NCBI GenBank assembly: GCA_036346225.1
Contig: JARFIW010000170.1
Coordinates: 6,944,501 to 7,008,500, forward strand
Direction of reading: 5' to 3'
DNA length: 64,000 nucleotides
Origin: Platerodrilus igneus
Taxonomy: Eukaryota > Arthropoda > Insecta > Coleoptera > Lycidae
A model generated the notes under the pieces. The model had not been told where the DNA came from. It ran no database searches and saw only the letters and a program-made list of their open reading frames with translations. The position numbers and the translations under genes are program-made. Each line of letters starts with the position of its first letter. Position 1 is the stretch's first letter. This document shows, piece by piece, positions 45,682 through 56,290 of the stretch.

Positions 45682-47187
45682 CTTGGCTGGGGTAATATTT
45701 GGGTAATTTTAAAAAAATAAAAAAAATTTTTTTTTTTTTTTTTTGAAAAAAATTTGGTTTTATTTTGTAGTTTTTGGGTGTTATTTGATGAGTTTTACGC
45801 TTGGTATTAGTTTGGTTGAGTTTACTTTTGATTTGCCGATTTTTAATTTTAATTTCCGAAGTTTCAATAGGCTGGGTTATTTTTTGTGGTAATTTATCGG
45901 GTGTGAATGTTTTGCGTTATTTGCGTCGGTTATTACTTCTCTAATTTTTTATTATGTCGATTTTATTTAGGTGCGTAATAATTGTTTCGTTGGTTTATGC
46001 GATTGTAAGGTGTCTGTAATGCTTACAATGTTATCATCTGTTACAGGATGTTGTTAGTCACTTAGTTGCATTTGCGTCTCTACTATGAGTTATTTTTAAT
46101 TTTACCGTGGGTGTAATTTATTACTCGCAGTGTTTTACATACTGAATTTGTGCGTCTTTAATTTATTGCAGTGAAATTTTCACGTTTGAATTCGGTTGTA
46201 ATTTAAGTTTTAGTACCGTAATTATTTATTCTCTTGAGTAGTTTTAGATTGATACTTAAATAAAGTTTCTGATCGTAATTTTATGTTACTTTTAATTTAA
46301 CAATGATGAAAGGTTTCGCGATGTATTTGAATAGCTTTTGATGTGATTTACTATTAGATTTTTATGCGTATTTATTCAAGGTTAGTTTCTATTCACTTTG
46401 ATGAAGTATGATGAGATATTACGTTCAATTTGAATTCGCGCTTAGTTAATTCTCGTATTAAGATGTGGTTTTTTAATAATAGAATGCGATTTGTCTATTT
46501 ATGGATGGTATTTGAGTTTGAATCGTGGTGTTGCTTTCGCGTTTTTATTCTTGGTGTATTTTAAATTAATTTTGTGAGTCAGTTAATTCTTTTATTGTGG
46601 GATTATAAATTTTTATTTCTTGTGTTAGTTGGGATTGTAGAATTAGAAATTCTAAAATTTGTTGCGCCAGTTAAGATTGAATTAGAAATTCTAAAAATTT
46701 CTTGCGTTAGTTAAGTTTTGATTCAAAAATTCTAAAAATTTTTGTGTCAGTTAAGGTTGTCGAGTTAGAGGTTTTTAAAAATTTTTTCGCGCCAGTTAAG
46801 ATTTAATTCAGCAAACTTAAGAGGTTTGATTTTGTTTTTAAGAATTTTTCTTACGTTAGTTAAAACGTGTTCTAGTCTCTTGCGCTTTGCGACTTTTTTA
46901 ATAATTGTCTCTAGTTTTTGTTTCAGAATAATTTTTCTCAGTTCTTAGTCTCAGAATTTTTTGTTGTCTCAAGTTTTCATAAATTTTTCATATATACAAA
47001 TAATAATAATAAAATTTCAATAAAGGCTTGAAGATAATCTCTAGCAATTGCTGAGTCGATTATTTTCAAAAAATGGCATAAAATATTAGTAACAATAGTC
47101 GATATATACATAAATAAATTCATAAACTAGCAAATATCAATTGTCTTTGTTAATAATAAAATAAATTTCAATTGGTTTAGGAAATGA
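45682..47187 (-). other. leader / 5' untranslated region of F
   Basis: ~1.5 kb AT-rich, no coding domain. Holds an A/T homopolymer block at 45715-45755 and the PBS-like tandem repeats at 46574-46865. Confidence 0.7.
46574..46865 (-). repeat. seven LTR/PBS-junction-like leader repeats of F
   Basis: Units start at 46574, 46622, 46664, 46704, 46744, 46789 and 46853 (spacing 48, 42, 40, 40, 45, 64). On the plus strand each begins like GCGCCAGTTAAG (variants GTGTCAGTTAAG, GCGTTAGTTAAG) and most continue ...AATTCTAAAAATTT. The true PBS/LTR junction at 47463-47474 reads GCGCCAGTTAAG. Confidence 0.85.
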
Positions 47188-47193
47188 ACTTAC
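47188..47193 (-). promoter_or_regulatory. consensus splice donor in F leader
   Basis: Minus-strand GTAAGT preceded by AGT. In Gypsy-type errantiviruses env is made from a spliced mRNA with a donor in the leader; the acceptor candidate is near 41190. Confidence 0.4.
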
Positions 47194-47430
47194 ACTACTT
47201 GCTTGGTTGCTTTCATCGATTTGTTTTCTTTGTTTCTGTTTTTCTTTTGGCTTCTTGGATTTGATCTATTCTTGAATCGCCTCCAATTTTTCTTTTGTTG
47301 AATTCGAACTATGCTTGTTTCTCCTTCAACTGCTGGATTTGAACGATGCGTGTTTCTTCTCCAGTTTTTGGTTTTGTTCTGCCAAAATCGGAATTGAAAT
47401 TCCCGGACCACCAGTTCCTCGAAGTTGGAT
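47194..47430 (-). CDS. basic leader frame of F, no ATG
   Basis: Open from the PBS to the donor; 75 or more codons, Lys/Arg/Asn-rich, with an internal duplication (KNWRRNTHRSNP and KNWRRFKNRSNP). No in-frame ATG found. Could be fused to env by splicing or be fortuitous. Confidence 0.25.
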
Positions 47431-47450
47431 TCGCTAGTGCCCTTTTGACA

Positions 47451-47468
47451 TCCGTTACGACTGCGCCA
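47451..47468 (-). promoter_or_regulatory. PBS of F (tRNA-Ser type)
   Basis: Minus strand TGGCGCAGTCGTAACGGA, using the last T of the LTR. The first 11 bases equal the tRNA-Ser PBS of Drosophila 17.6 and 297 (TGGCGCAGTCGGTAGGA). Confidence 0.75.
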
Positions 47469-48049
47469 GTTAAGGTTCGTGGCTTCGAGCGGTCCTTTTT
47501 AAAAAGACTTCTTTGAACTTTAACAAATTTATTTGGTTTTATACAGAAGTTAATTATTGAATTTTAACAAACTTGATTAATAAGTCTAAGTCAAAATACA
47601 TTAATTAATTTGTACAGTGAGCTATCAGTGAACTGCAAGGTTAAAGCTGAACGTCTGATATAACTGACTAGAAGTGGAGCTCCTGGTCCTTATATAACTT
47701 TCTCCCCCTCACAATTCTGTGGGAACCTGCGGACGTAATGTCCGCTTACACTTTATAATACATAGTTGCTATCTTAAGAGCTATTCATAATTACAATGTT
47801 GCAGGCTTATTCTGCGTAATCTCGGTACGTGACATCCGACGACCGTCTGTGACCTGACTTTTGCAGTGTCACTTATCCTTGCGCTACTTTGTAGCGTTTC
47901 CACTCATGGGAACTGAAATCTTCATAATAATATGTAATAAAATGTTGCAACGACATTGTTGCACTGTCCTAACATTTCCTAATGTTTCCTAATATTTCCT
48001 AATACAGATATTAGTTTTATATATATAATAGATGGGGGTTCCTATAACT
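47468..48049 (-). repeat. 5' LTR of F
   Basis: Partner of 38841-39421; followed outside by CGCA. Confidence 0.96.
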
Positions 48050-48434
48050 CGCACTGCGATCGAATATTAGCAAAACAATCTTGACAATATACTGAACTCA
48101 AGTTCAAAACCCGAAAATTTATTACTGATTTCGTTTTTTAATTATGATTTTTTTAAATCAAGGAGTTCTTTTATAAATTCCCTGTATTTTAGCTACTCGA
48201 ATACTTTTAGTCAGAATCAGTTGCAAATTTTCGGATACCTTCTAATTCAGCTGCTCTGAAAATAATCACTTAAATTAAAAATAATACAAAGTAACTTTTG
48301 TGCCATGAAAGTTTGTGATGTCTAACAATTGCAAAGTGGTTCACTATAAAAAACCTAAAGTTAGCAAAGTTTTATAAACGTCCTGGAATCGTCGATTAAA
48401 ATATCAACTCTAAATAAACAGCACTAAAACTCAC

Positions 48435-48569
48435 CTGATCATGGACGCTGGCATCGTTATCAGGTCGTTTTTCAGCATCAGGATTGGTGGCAACGTAGAG
48501 CACATTGCGAATCAGAATTAAAATTCTTTCAATAATTAAACTGTTCTCTTCGCCTCGTTCAACAAAATC
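48435..48569 (-). CDS. timeout: timeout/timeless-family gene, upstream exon
   Basis: 135-bp exon (45 codons), acceptor CTTTGTTTCAG ending at 48570 and donor CAG|GTGAGT at 48434. Codes DFVERGEENSLIIERILILI, RNVLYVATNPDAEKRPDNDA, SVHDQ. The IERIL.L.RNVL and EKR.DNDAS.HDQ pattern is the N-terminal TIMELESS domain of timeless/timeout proteins, and VLWAL of the exon at 19946 is the expected continuation. Phase 0 at both ends. Upstream exons are not in the window or not recognisable; sequence to 64000 is intron or 5' flank filled with transposons. Confidence 0.9.
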
Positions 48570-48970
48570 CTGAAACAAAGAAAAAAGTAGTAGTTATACA
48601 TAATTTATCATTAACGGTAAAGTCAAAGCAGAGAACAGCGGTCCGTAAAATTTAATAAGGCTGTCTTTGAAATAATGAAGGGCTTCCCGACCTTGCAGCC
48701 TTCTCTGCTTCTGTACGACCGAAATCTCAATTAAGCGCAAATGTTGGCTTATGATCCTTCCTGTCTTATGCCGTATTATGCTTTGTATCATTACAGCTAA
48801 TAATGACACTGGAATCCGGGTTGTATGACGACCAAGTTAGATAGATAAATATTTAAAGTCATGCAAATTAAGAATTAAATACTTCCTGCGTCCCATTTTT
48901 TAGAAACCGTGGAATTTAATCTCGTACAATTTGCTTTCTTCTTACATTGTTTGTTCAAGCAACATTTAAG
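48570..48970. other. intron sequence upstream of the timeout exon
   Basis: A 71-codon minus frame at 48809-48594 (GREALHYFKDSLIKFYG) shows no timeless similarity and is not recognised. Confidence 0.45.
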
Positions 48971-49240
48971 TAAATTAAAACAGATAGAACGCTTTGGAAA
49001 ACATAAAAAATAGGTTTGAGGAAGCATTACATTTAGATGAGTGTTGACGGAGGTAATGTATTATGGTGAATACAATAATAAATTCTCGCTCACTAAAGCA
49101 TATCTTCATAAATTTACACGCAGCATTTCTATACAATTTTCTAAACGTTTAATACAAACTAAGCAAAAGATAGTACCTTGATTAAGAATTTCAATCCACT
49201 GTTTATAATACAGAGCTACTGCAAATGAATCATAGAGTTT

Positions 49241-49242
<2 letters not shown>
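48971..49242 (+). repeat. mini-element LTR copy 1, left piece
   Basis: Matches 63110-63383 closely (CGCTTTGGAAAACATAAAAA, GTTGACGGAGGTAATGTA, CAAATGAATCATAGA). Confidence 0.9.

Positions 49243-49330
<88 letters not shown>
49243..49330. repeat. (TA)n microsatellite, left side of the nested block
   Basis: Two TA tracts separated by TTGAA; the second ends in TTGAATAAG, the terminus of the Penelope arm, suggesting an abortive terminus in the first. Confidence 0.95.
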
Positions 49331-49332
<2 letters not shown>

Positions 49333-50807
49333 AATAAGATATTGGTATTTTTGGGCATTGCTTATATAACTAAAGGTTTCAATCAATTTTACTTTATTTA
49401 CTTTACTAGTTTCGGAGAATTTGTCCCTTCATCAGAAGCTAAAATAGTATATAACAGTTAAATTAATAATTGGACAATAGTTACTTACTTTAGTAAATGC
49501 GTAAAATACCTTAAGTAACAACAATGAATATAAAAACATATCAAGCTTAAGACTAACATTTTAAAAGTGTACATTCTTTTGACATTTAGAAATTTGGAAA
49601 TCATGATGACATATGTCATATTTAGAATGTTGTTGCTAGATAATTTTGGAACTGTAATACTATTAATAAAACTATTTATAATTAGATTGAGTAAAGTTTG
49701 GTAACTATATAAACTATATATTTAATATTATAAAGATAAAATAAATTTTAGAATTAAAATTCTTTAAAATTTAAAAAAAAATTAAAAATGTTTAATATTG
49801 GTATAATAAGGAATAAATGTTACTTAAATTATCTATGTCGATTTTGAGTTTAAACTGTTTTAATTTTGTTAATATAATATGATTCTAAAATAATCTTATT
49901 TTATAGTTTGGTTCAATTTCGAAAATGGTAACTTCTTCAAAATTTGGTTGATGGCCAGTTGTATATATATGTGTGGATAAATTACATGATGTTTTGCTTA
50001 ACTTTCCATCACTTTTATGTTGGGTCAGTCTTCTTTTAATATATTGTTTAGACTGTCCAACGTAAGTGCCTCCACAAACATTCAATACTATAAACAGTAT
50101 TGTTAAGTAGCATTTTGGAGTTTTATCTTTCAACTTATCAAATAAAAGACTTAGTGATTTTGTGTATTTATAAGTTATTTTTGTATTTTCTTTCTTTAAC
50201 GTGTGTATAATTTGTGGAGATAATTTTTGAATAAATGGAATGGTTTTGTAAGTGTTGGGTTCTAACGGATGTGTTTGATGTGTATGGTTATTGTCTTGAT
50301 GTTGATATAAAATTTTATTAATAAGGTGTTTCGGAAAGCCATTATTAATGAAAATTCTTTGTAATTTTAATAAATTTTTTTGGAGAAATTGTGGATGTGA
50401 GATTTTTTTAATTCTATATTTTAATGCTGAAATGGTATTAATCTTGTGTTGAAGAGAATGATTTGAAAAGTAATTTATATATCGGCCAGAGTTAGTAGGT
50501 TTTTGATACCAATCAAATAAAATATAGTTGTTATTGTCTCGGATTACTAATGTATCTAAAAATGGTATTTGTTGATTAATTTCTATTTCATGAGTGAATT
50601 TGAGATGTGGATTATATTGATTAAAGGCTTCGACAACTGTTTGAATCATATTGTAAGGAACGCAGCATAATATGTCATCTACATAACTTATTATAAAGGG
50701 AAAAACAAATGGTAATGTTGGTATTATGGTTTGAATAAGTTCATCCATTACAATCTGTGAAACTATTGGCGATAATGGTGATCCCATTGGGGTTCAAAAA
50801 TTTGAAG
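49331..50807 (-). mobile_element. Penelope-like element, left arm (5'-truncated)
   Basis: Minus strand: 3' half of RT, GIY-YIG nuclease, then a ~550-bp AT-rich 3' region with TTTCGGAGAATTTGTCCC and CATCAGAAGC, ending at (TA)n. A degenerate inverted copy is at 51060-52528. Homology extends weakly to ~50950. Confidence 0.9.
49885..50787 (-). CDS. Penelope-like RT (3' part) with GIY-YIG endonuclease
   Basis: 300 codons open. Starts MGSPLSPIVSQIVMDELIQT (RT motif 4), active-site FIISYVDDILCC (residues ~31-42), QQIPFLDTLVIRDNNNYILF and FDWYQKPTNSGRYINYFSNH (motifs 6-7). Residues ~238-300: CGGTYVGQSKQYIKRRLTQH is the GIY-YIG core with its Arg, then FEEVTIFEIEPNYKIRL. The N-terminal RT motifs are cut off just upstream (a few codons readable to ~50940). 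In active relatives the nuclease nicks target DNA for primed reverse transcription; here the catalytic YVDD is intact but the protein is only a fragment. Confidence 0.92.
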   Translation of the reverse strand: MGSPLSPIVSQIVMDELIQTIIPTLPFVFPFIISYVDDILCCVPYNMIQTVVEAFNQYNPHLKFTHEIEINQQIPFLDTLVIRDNNNYILFDWYQKPTNSGRYINYFSNHSLQHKINTISALKYRIKKISHPQFLQKNLLKLQRIFINNGFPKHLINKILYQHQDNNHTHQTHPLEPNTYKTIPFIQKLSPQIIHTLKKENTKITYKYTKSLSLLFDKLKDKTPKCYLTILFIVLNVCGGTYVGQSKQYIKRRLTQHKSDGKLSKTSCNLSTHIYTTGHQPNFEEVTIFEIEPNYKIRLF

Positions 50808-51059
50808 ATAGAAGGTATTTTGGAATGAAAAAAATGTTACTTAAAACTAGTGATGGTGCAAATCTACAAAACATTTCCATATCTAAATTACAATGTTGTT
50901 TAATATTTACAAATTCCATTTTGATTTAGTTATATTATTATAAAATCTAAAGGTAATATTGTAAAATAATGAAGTTAACTATTGTGAAATTAGTCTATAG
51001 TTTAGAATTTGTAAACCATTATATTTCATCAATGAGTTGAAGGTGTCTTTGATACTTCA
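50808..51059. other. spacer between Penelope arms
   Basis: ~250 bp AT-rich; its left part still carries broken RT codons. Confidence 0.6.
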
Positions 51060-51960
51060 AACTTCTTGAACCCATATGGATAATGATTTCGCCAATAGTA
51101 AGATATCAAGATTGTAATGGATGAACTTATTCAAACCATAATACCAATCATTACATTTGTTGTCCTTATAATAAGTTATGTAGATGACATATTATGCTGC
51201 GTCCTACAAATGATTCAAACAGTTGTCGAGCCTTTAATCAATATAATCCAATCTCAAATTCATCATGAAATAGAAATTAATCAACAAATACCATTTTTAG
51301 ATACATTAGTAATCCGAGACAATAACATATATTTTATTTGATTGGTATCAAAACCTACTAACTCTGGCCGATATATAAATTACTTTTCAAATCATTCTCT
51401 TCAACACAAGATTAATACCATTTCAGCATTAAAATATAGAATTAAAAATCTCACATCCACAATTTCTCCAAAAATTTATTAAATTATAAAGAATTTTCAT
51501 TAATAATGGCTTTCCGAAACCCTATTAATAAAATTTTATATCAACATCAAGACAATAACCATACACATCAAACACATCCGTTAGAACCCAACACTTACAA
51601 AACCATTCCATTTATTCAAAAATTATCTCCACAAATTATACACAGTTAAAGAAAGAAAATACAAAATAACTTATAAATACACAAAATCACTAAGTCTTTT
51701 ATTTGATAAGTTGAAAGATAAACTCAAAATGCTACTTAACAATACTGTTTATAGTATTGAATGCTTTGTGAATGCGTCATTACGTTGGACAGTCTAAACA
51801 ATATATTAAAAGAAGACTGACCCAACATAAAAGTGATGGAAAGTTAGGCAAAACATCATGTAATTTATCCACACATATATATATCAATTTCAACCAAATT
51901 TTTGAAGAAGTTACCATTTCAAAATTGAACCAAACTATAAAATAAGATTATTTTTAGAAT
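51060..51960 (+). pseudogene. Penelope RT/GIY-YIG pseudogene
   Basis: Frames at 51117-51341 and beyond, broken by more than five indels; no complete domain. Confidence 0.85.
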
Positions 51961-52528
51961 CATATTATATTAACAAAATTAAAACAGTTTAAACTCAAAA
52001 ATCGACATAGATAATTTAAGTAACATTTATTCCTTATTATACCAATATTAAATATTTTTAATTTTTTTTTAAATTTTAAAGAATTCTTAATTTAAAATTT
52101 ATTTTATCTTTATAATATTAAATATATAGTTTATATAGTTACCAAACTTTACTCAATCTAATTATAAATAGTTTTATTAATAGTATTACAGTTCCAAAAT
52201 TATCTAGCAACAATATTCTAAATATGACATATGTCATCATGATTTCAAATTTCTAAATGTCAAAAGAATGTACATTTAAATATGTTAGTCTTAAGCTGTG
52301 ATATGTTTTATATTCATTGCTAGTACTTAAGGATTTACCATTTACTAAAGTAAGTAACTATTGCTCCAATTATTCAAATTTAACTGTTATATACTATCTT
52401 TCATTCTGATGAATGCTGGTGACAAATTTCTCGATAACTTCATTGTAAATAAATTAAAGTAAAATTCGACTTGAAACACTTTAGTTATATAAGCAATTCG
52501 CCCAAAAATACCATACATCTTATTCAAT
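51060..52528 (+). mobile_element. Penelope-like element, right arm (inverted, decayed)
   Basis: Reverse complement of the left arm with many small indels. ISYVDDILCC (51170-51200), QQIPFLDTLVIRDNN and later RRLTQHKSDGKLGKTSC are still readable in different frames. Ends TCTTATTCAA at 52528. Confidence 0.88.
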
Positions 52529-52563
52529 AATTTATTAAATATCGCTTATTAAAGAAGACTCAG

Positions 52564-52580
52564 TATATATATATATATAT
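52564..52580. repeat. (TA)n, left junction of element C
   Basis: TA tract directly before the C LTR end (TGCTGTGAAT). Confidence 0.92.
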
Positions 52581-54799
52581 TGCTGTGAATCTTCTCAATT
52601 AATCTGCAGGTACTGGCCCTATTAAAAAAACATTCGAGCCCCACAGTTTGGGCGTCAAGAATGCTGTGAAACCTTTTAAATCACCTGGTCCGTTGATTCC
52701 TTCTGTTAATCGCCTCGGCTGCTCTTCTAGATAACTTCCATTCTCAATCATAAAATTAAACAACACATTCCTACCACAAACATCAACGTTAACTCTATTT
52801 ACATCAATATTCAGAATACATTAAATTTTCAATTAAATTTGAACATAAAATTCAGTTTTAAAAGAATTTCCGGATTAATTTTATTATCATTTTACTGTGC
52901 ATCCAAAATTAAAGTCCTTGTTGGATGCCTACTAATTAATATAACAAGATAAGCAGACCGAGTCTGAGTATAAAGGAGCATCTACCACCCTTTACGTTAA
53001 TTAACCAGGTTTGTCTAATTGAGCTCAAAGACCTACCCAAAGTTTCATCCTATTCCCGAACATCAAAACAAAATACCCTTTTACTTAAACAAGCAAATTT
53101 CATCTTAAAATTAAATTTTTATGGTTAGAAAAATTCCACTAATGTCCATTTACAGTAAATCAATTATAAAGTCATTCAATACACACAAAAATGTCAAACA
53201 AAATAGTATAATTTACCTGAAGGTTATTGTCCTCGTAGCTTCAGTGTAATCGTCCCTTTGTAAATCACACCATTCCAACCGGATTCTATTTACAGCTTCA
53301 AGTTGTCAACGCTTTAAAATGTTCTCCATCACCATTAATTTAAAGTTGTTTCTAGGCTTTTCCGGAACTCATCTGTGTATATCTGCCTCTGGTTCAGTGG
53401 ATGCAGACACATTTACGAACCATTTAGTCATTAACACCCCGCAAAATAGCAAAGAAATTCATACTTCCTTTTACCAATATTACCAATATACGCCAAAACT
53501 GCCTACTTTTGGGTATACATTTGTCGTTGTAAATTTTACTAATTGGTACCGTGATAATAAACTTTTATTACCTTGATCTAAGTGCACTGAAGTACATTCA
53601 TGTTAGCACGTAAAATAACCAACTATTTTGAGTCACTAAAATATACTAGCACACTTTAAATTATTTAATTAAACTAAAATGCACTGTTTAATATCAAGTC
53701 GCGTATGCACGAGCTTTTAACGCATCGAATCGTCGAAAGTCTAAGAGTCAAAGAGAGAAACACATATTCCGCCTGTATATATAGCGAATAGCCGACACGT
53801 CGCTTTGTTCCCTAAAACGGGTAATTCCAACGAATTCCTCATTCTACGTTCCCAGTCTGTAGCCTGCACGTCGATTTTTATGAATTTAGTACTCACCCCA
53901 TTGAGATCTCAGAAAATTTCAACACGGCCCGCAAAGTTGTCCGAGAAAAACTAATTACTTTTATACAGAAATTGTTGTTCTACCTCTGATATATGCATCC
54001 TATTTTAACCAATCGCAACCCCTTGACGTTGCTTAAATCCCGCCCTTTACAATATGTGTCTTTGCTTGACGCATTTTCTCTTTCCTTTTCTAACCTGTTC
54101 GTATTGGTGCAAATTTATATTCTTTATTATCGATTATATTTTAGTCCACGCGGACTGTTATCTGGGTTTAATAAACCCGTATCGCACATTCTCGTGAATA
54201 CTAAGTCCCGGTTTCTCCAAGATTCTTTGAAACATTAATTATTTGCCAAATTTACGCAGAATGAGCTTTTTAAAATACGCAGGTGTTCTGTATTTCCTGC
54301 TAAAGCATCTGATCGTTTCCAATATCCTTAGAATCAACATGTTTATCCAAACCAATTAACTTGAAATTGCCTTTTAAAACACGCAGGGTGTTCAAACGTA
54401 ACATTTTAAATAACCTTCCTACGATTTGACTATTATTGGGTTTTCACAAGTTTTATGCTTATTATTAATAATGGTTCAATTAACTCCAACTAACTATTAA
54501 TTATTATCTGTACGTTTTAATACCGGTTACTTAAAATAGGGTTAATTAATATAAACTTTGCACGTAATTTCCATTTGTTTAGGAATAATTAAATTATCCA
54601 CTGCGCTTTTCAATACTGCTTCTTTTGATGTAAAGCGTCTTATAGATAATTTAAATTTCTTATTTTTACTGAAACGACCGAGTTTATTTATGCTTCAAGG
54701 TTTTAATAAAGCGTATTGTTTAATGAAATTCCTTATACACGGTAATTAAAATTATTTGATTTGATTATTTAATTTTCTACCCTGGTCTAAATATGAGTA
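52581..54799 (-). repeat. 3' LTR of C
   Basis: Nearly identical to 60191-62421. Minus strand starts TACTCATATTTAGACC and ends GATTCACAGCA. A PBS-like copy lies inside at 52638-52657. Confidence 0.95.
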
Positions 54800-54815
54800 T
54801 TTTCCCCCTATTTGA

Positions 54816-55640
54816 ATACAAATAATCCCACTTATTTGAATGCAAATATCAAATATTTAGACTGCCAAAAATCTTTACAAAATTTTGCCTATCTCTCTAT
54901 CCTTATCTATCTAACTTACCTACTTTGTCTCCAATCCAAAAATATTTACACCTATCCTATATCCCTATCCTATTCCTAACTCTCACCTACTTCTATAAAC
55001 TGAAATTATCCCTAACTTCATCCTACTTATCCATCTAATCCTATATACATCCTATATACCTATCCTATTCCTAACTTTTAACTACTCTTCACTATACTTT
55101 ACTTCCCCCTACCTAATCCTATATGCCTATCCTACTCTTACTCTATTCCTAACTCTCCACTAATCTTATATAAAATATCTATACTTAACCTATCTTATTT
55201 TCTTCCTACATTTACTCTTTATCCTCATCCTAAACCTATTCCTAATTATCTCCCATATGTGTCCTATATCTAGCTTTATTTTCTATAACCACTTACTTCT
55301 ACTCTTTATATACACCTATGCTATCCCTATCCTATTTAAATCTAACTCTCTTCTTGACCCTCCAAGTCTTTCGTCTAACTATCCTATTCCTAATTCTCCT
55401 GTGGTGCTGGTTCTCCGGTATAAGGGAATAGTAGGTTGACGTGAAACCGTCCTCTCATTTCCCGTACCTACTTCCCTTAATAAATATGTGCACTCCTACT
55501 ACTTCACCTATCTCAAAGGTCCCTCATATGGCAAGTGTAGTTTAGCACATGTCATCTTATCTCTCTTCCCTACTCTCAAGCTTTTACTACTACCTGGTCT
55601 CCCACTTTAAATTTTACCCTCTTTCTAATTCTTGCGTTCA
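54816..55640 (-). repeat. purine-rich (minus) degenerate repeat next to the PPT of C
   Basis: Plus strand is C/T-rich with recurring CCTATCCTATTCCTAACTCT at irregular ~35-90 bp steps. Lies between integrase and 3' LTR; no open frame with known domain. Confidence 0.75.
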
Positions 55641-55791
55641 TCTTCCTTGTATATTTTTCAGCTCTCTTCCTTAACCTCTCCTCACATCTACCAAAAGTTG
55701 TTGGAATTCATCATCCCTAGGCAGAATTTGCCATGGTCTATCGGGATACTGTTGCTTGATCAGCATGATGGGACTGGTTTCTGTCACGGTA

Positions 55792-56290
55792 CTAGGGTTT
55801 CATTGATAAAGATTCAACCTTGGACAAATTGTCCTCCCATAAACGATGATTCCTATGTGAAGCTAAACGCAAAAACTTAACCGTCTCTTGAATATATCGC
55901 TCAGCTGGATTCGCTTGAGGATGCCTTATGCTACAAAACACCACTTTAATGTTTTGCCTCTCCCAATAATCTCTAAATCTTTGATTATTAAAATAAGTAG
56001 CATTGTCTGCTAATACCCGTTTAAAAGTTCCTACTTCCCTACAAAATTGTTCCAATTTCTTGTTTGTTCCGACTGTGTTACAATCCCGAGTGGGATATAA
56101 TTTGGTAAATTTCGAAAACACATCAGTCACAATCAGCACATGTTTGTGTCCTTTTGTACTTCGGACTAGATTGCTCAAATAATCAATAGCAACTAAGTCC
56201 AGGGGATTTTGTACGTGTATACTTTGTACCACATCCTGACTCGTACTATTTTTGTACTTTCCTAAAGTACATAAGTGACAAGTGTTGATG
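55792..56290 (-). pseudogene. pol: integrase of C
   Basis: CHLCTLGKYKNSTSQD (end of zinc domain, ~56275), then core: first Asp in DLVAIDYLSNLVRSTKGH, second in RVLADNATYFNNQRFRDYW, Glu in HPQANPAERYIQETVKFL; stops at 55792 with LSKVESLSMKP. The zinc-domain start and the C-terminal module are frameshifted or lost. Confidence 0.9.

Larger units (their letters stand above)
38841..48049 (-). mobile_element. errantivirus-like Gypsy provirus F
   Basis: LTRs 38841-39421 and 47468-48049 (581/582 bp), starting AGTTATAGG and ending CCTTAACT on the minus strand (AGT...ACT ends as in Gypsy errantiviruses). TSD CGCA on both sides. Order: LTR, PBS, 1.8-kb leader, gag, pol, env, polypurine tract (GTTGGGAGG, 39422-39430), LTR. 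The LTRs differ at ~10 positions, so the insertion is recent. Pol and env carry a few frame breaks. Confidence 0.96.
37949..48184 (-). mobile_element. Tc1/mariner-like DNA transposon split by provirus F
   Basis: Left end CAGAATTTATAAAAGAACTC (37949) and right end, read on the minus strand from 48184, CAGGGAATTTATAAAAGAAC are inverted repeats of ~30 bp; both are flanked by TA (37947-37948, 48185-48186). Removing F (38841-48049 and one CGCA) leaves ~1.0 kb, with the transposase at 38065-38764 between the ends. The age order is therefore intron, then this transposon, then F. Confidence 0.88.
19947..48434 (-). other. timeout: 28.5-kb timeout intron
   Basis: Runs from donor CAG|GTGAGT (48435/48434) to acceptor CTAG (19947). 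It holds Gypsy fragments, a complete BEL element, a DNA transposon and the F provirus, all but the Gypsy (E), DDE and small fragments on the same strand as the gene. Confidence 0.85.

Noticed and set aside
48594..48809. Possible extra timeout exon
   Set aside because: No TIMELESS-domain residues, and it lies directly before a good acceptor, as intron sequence.
54057..54749. Leu/Phe-rich frames in the LTRs of C (also 61675-62371)
   Set aside because: Antisense, duplicated only because the LTR is duplicated, no domain.
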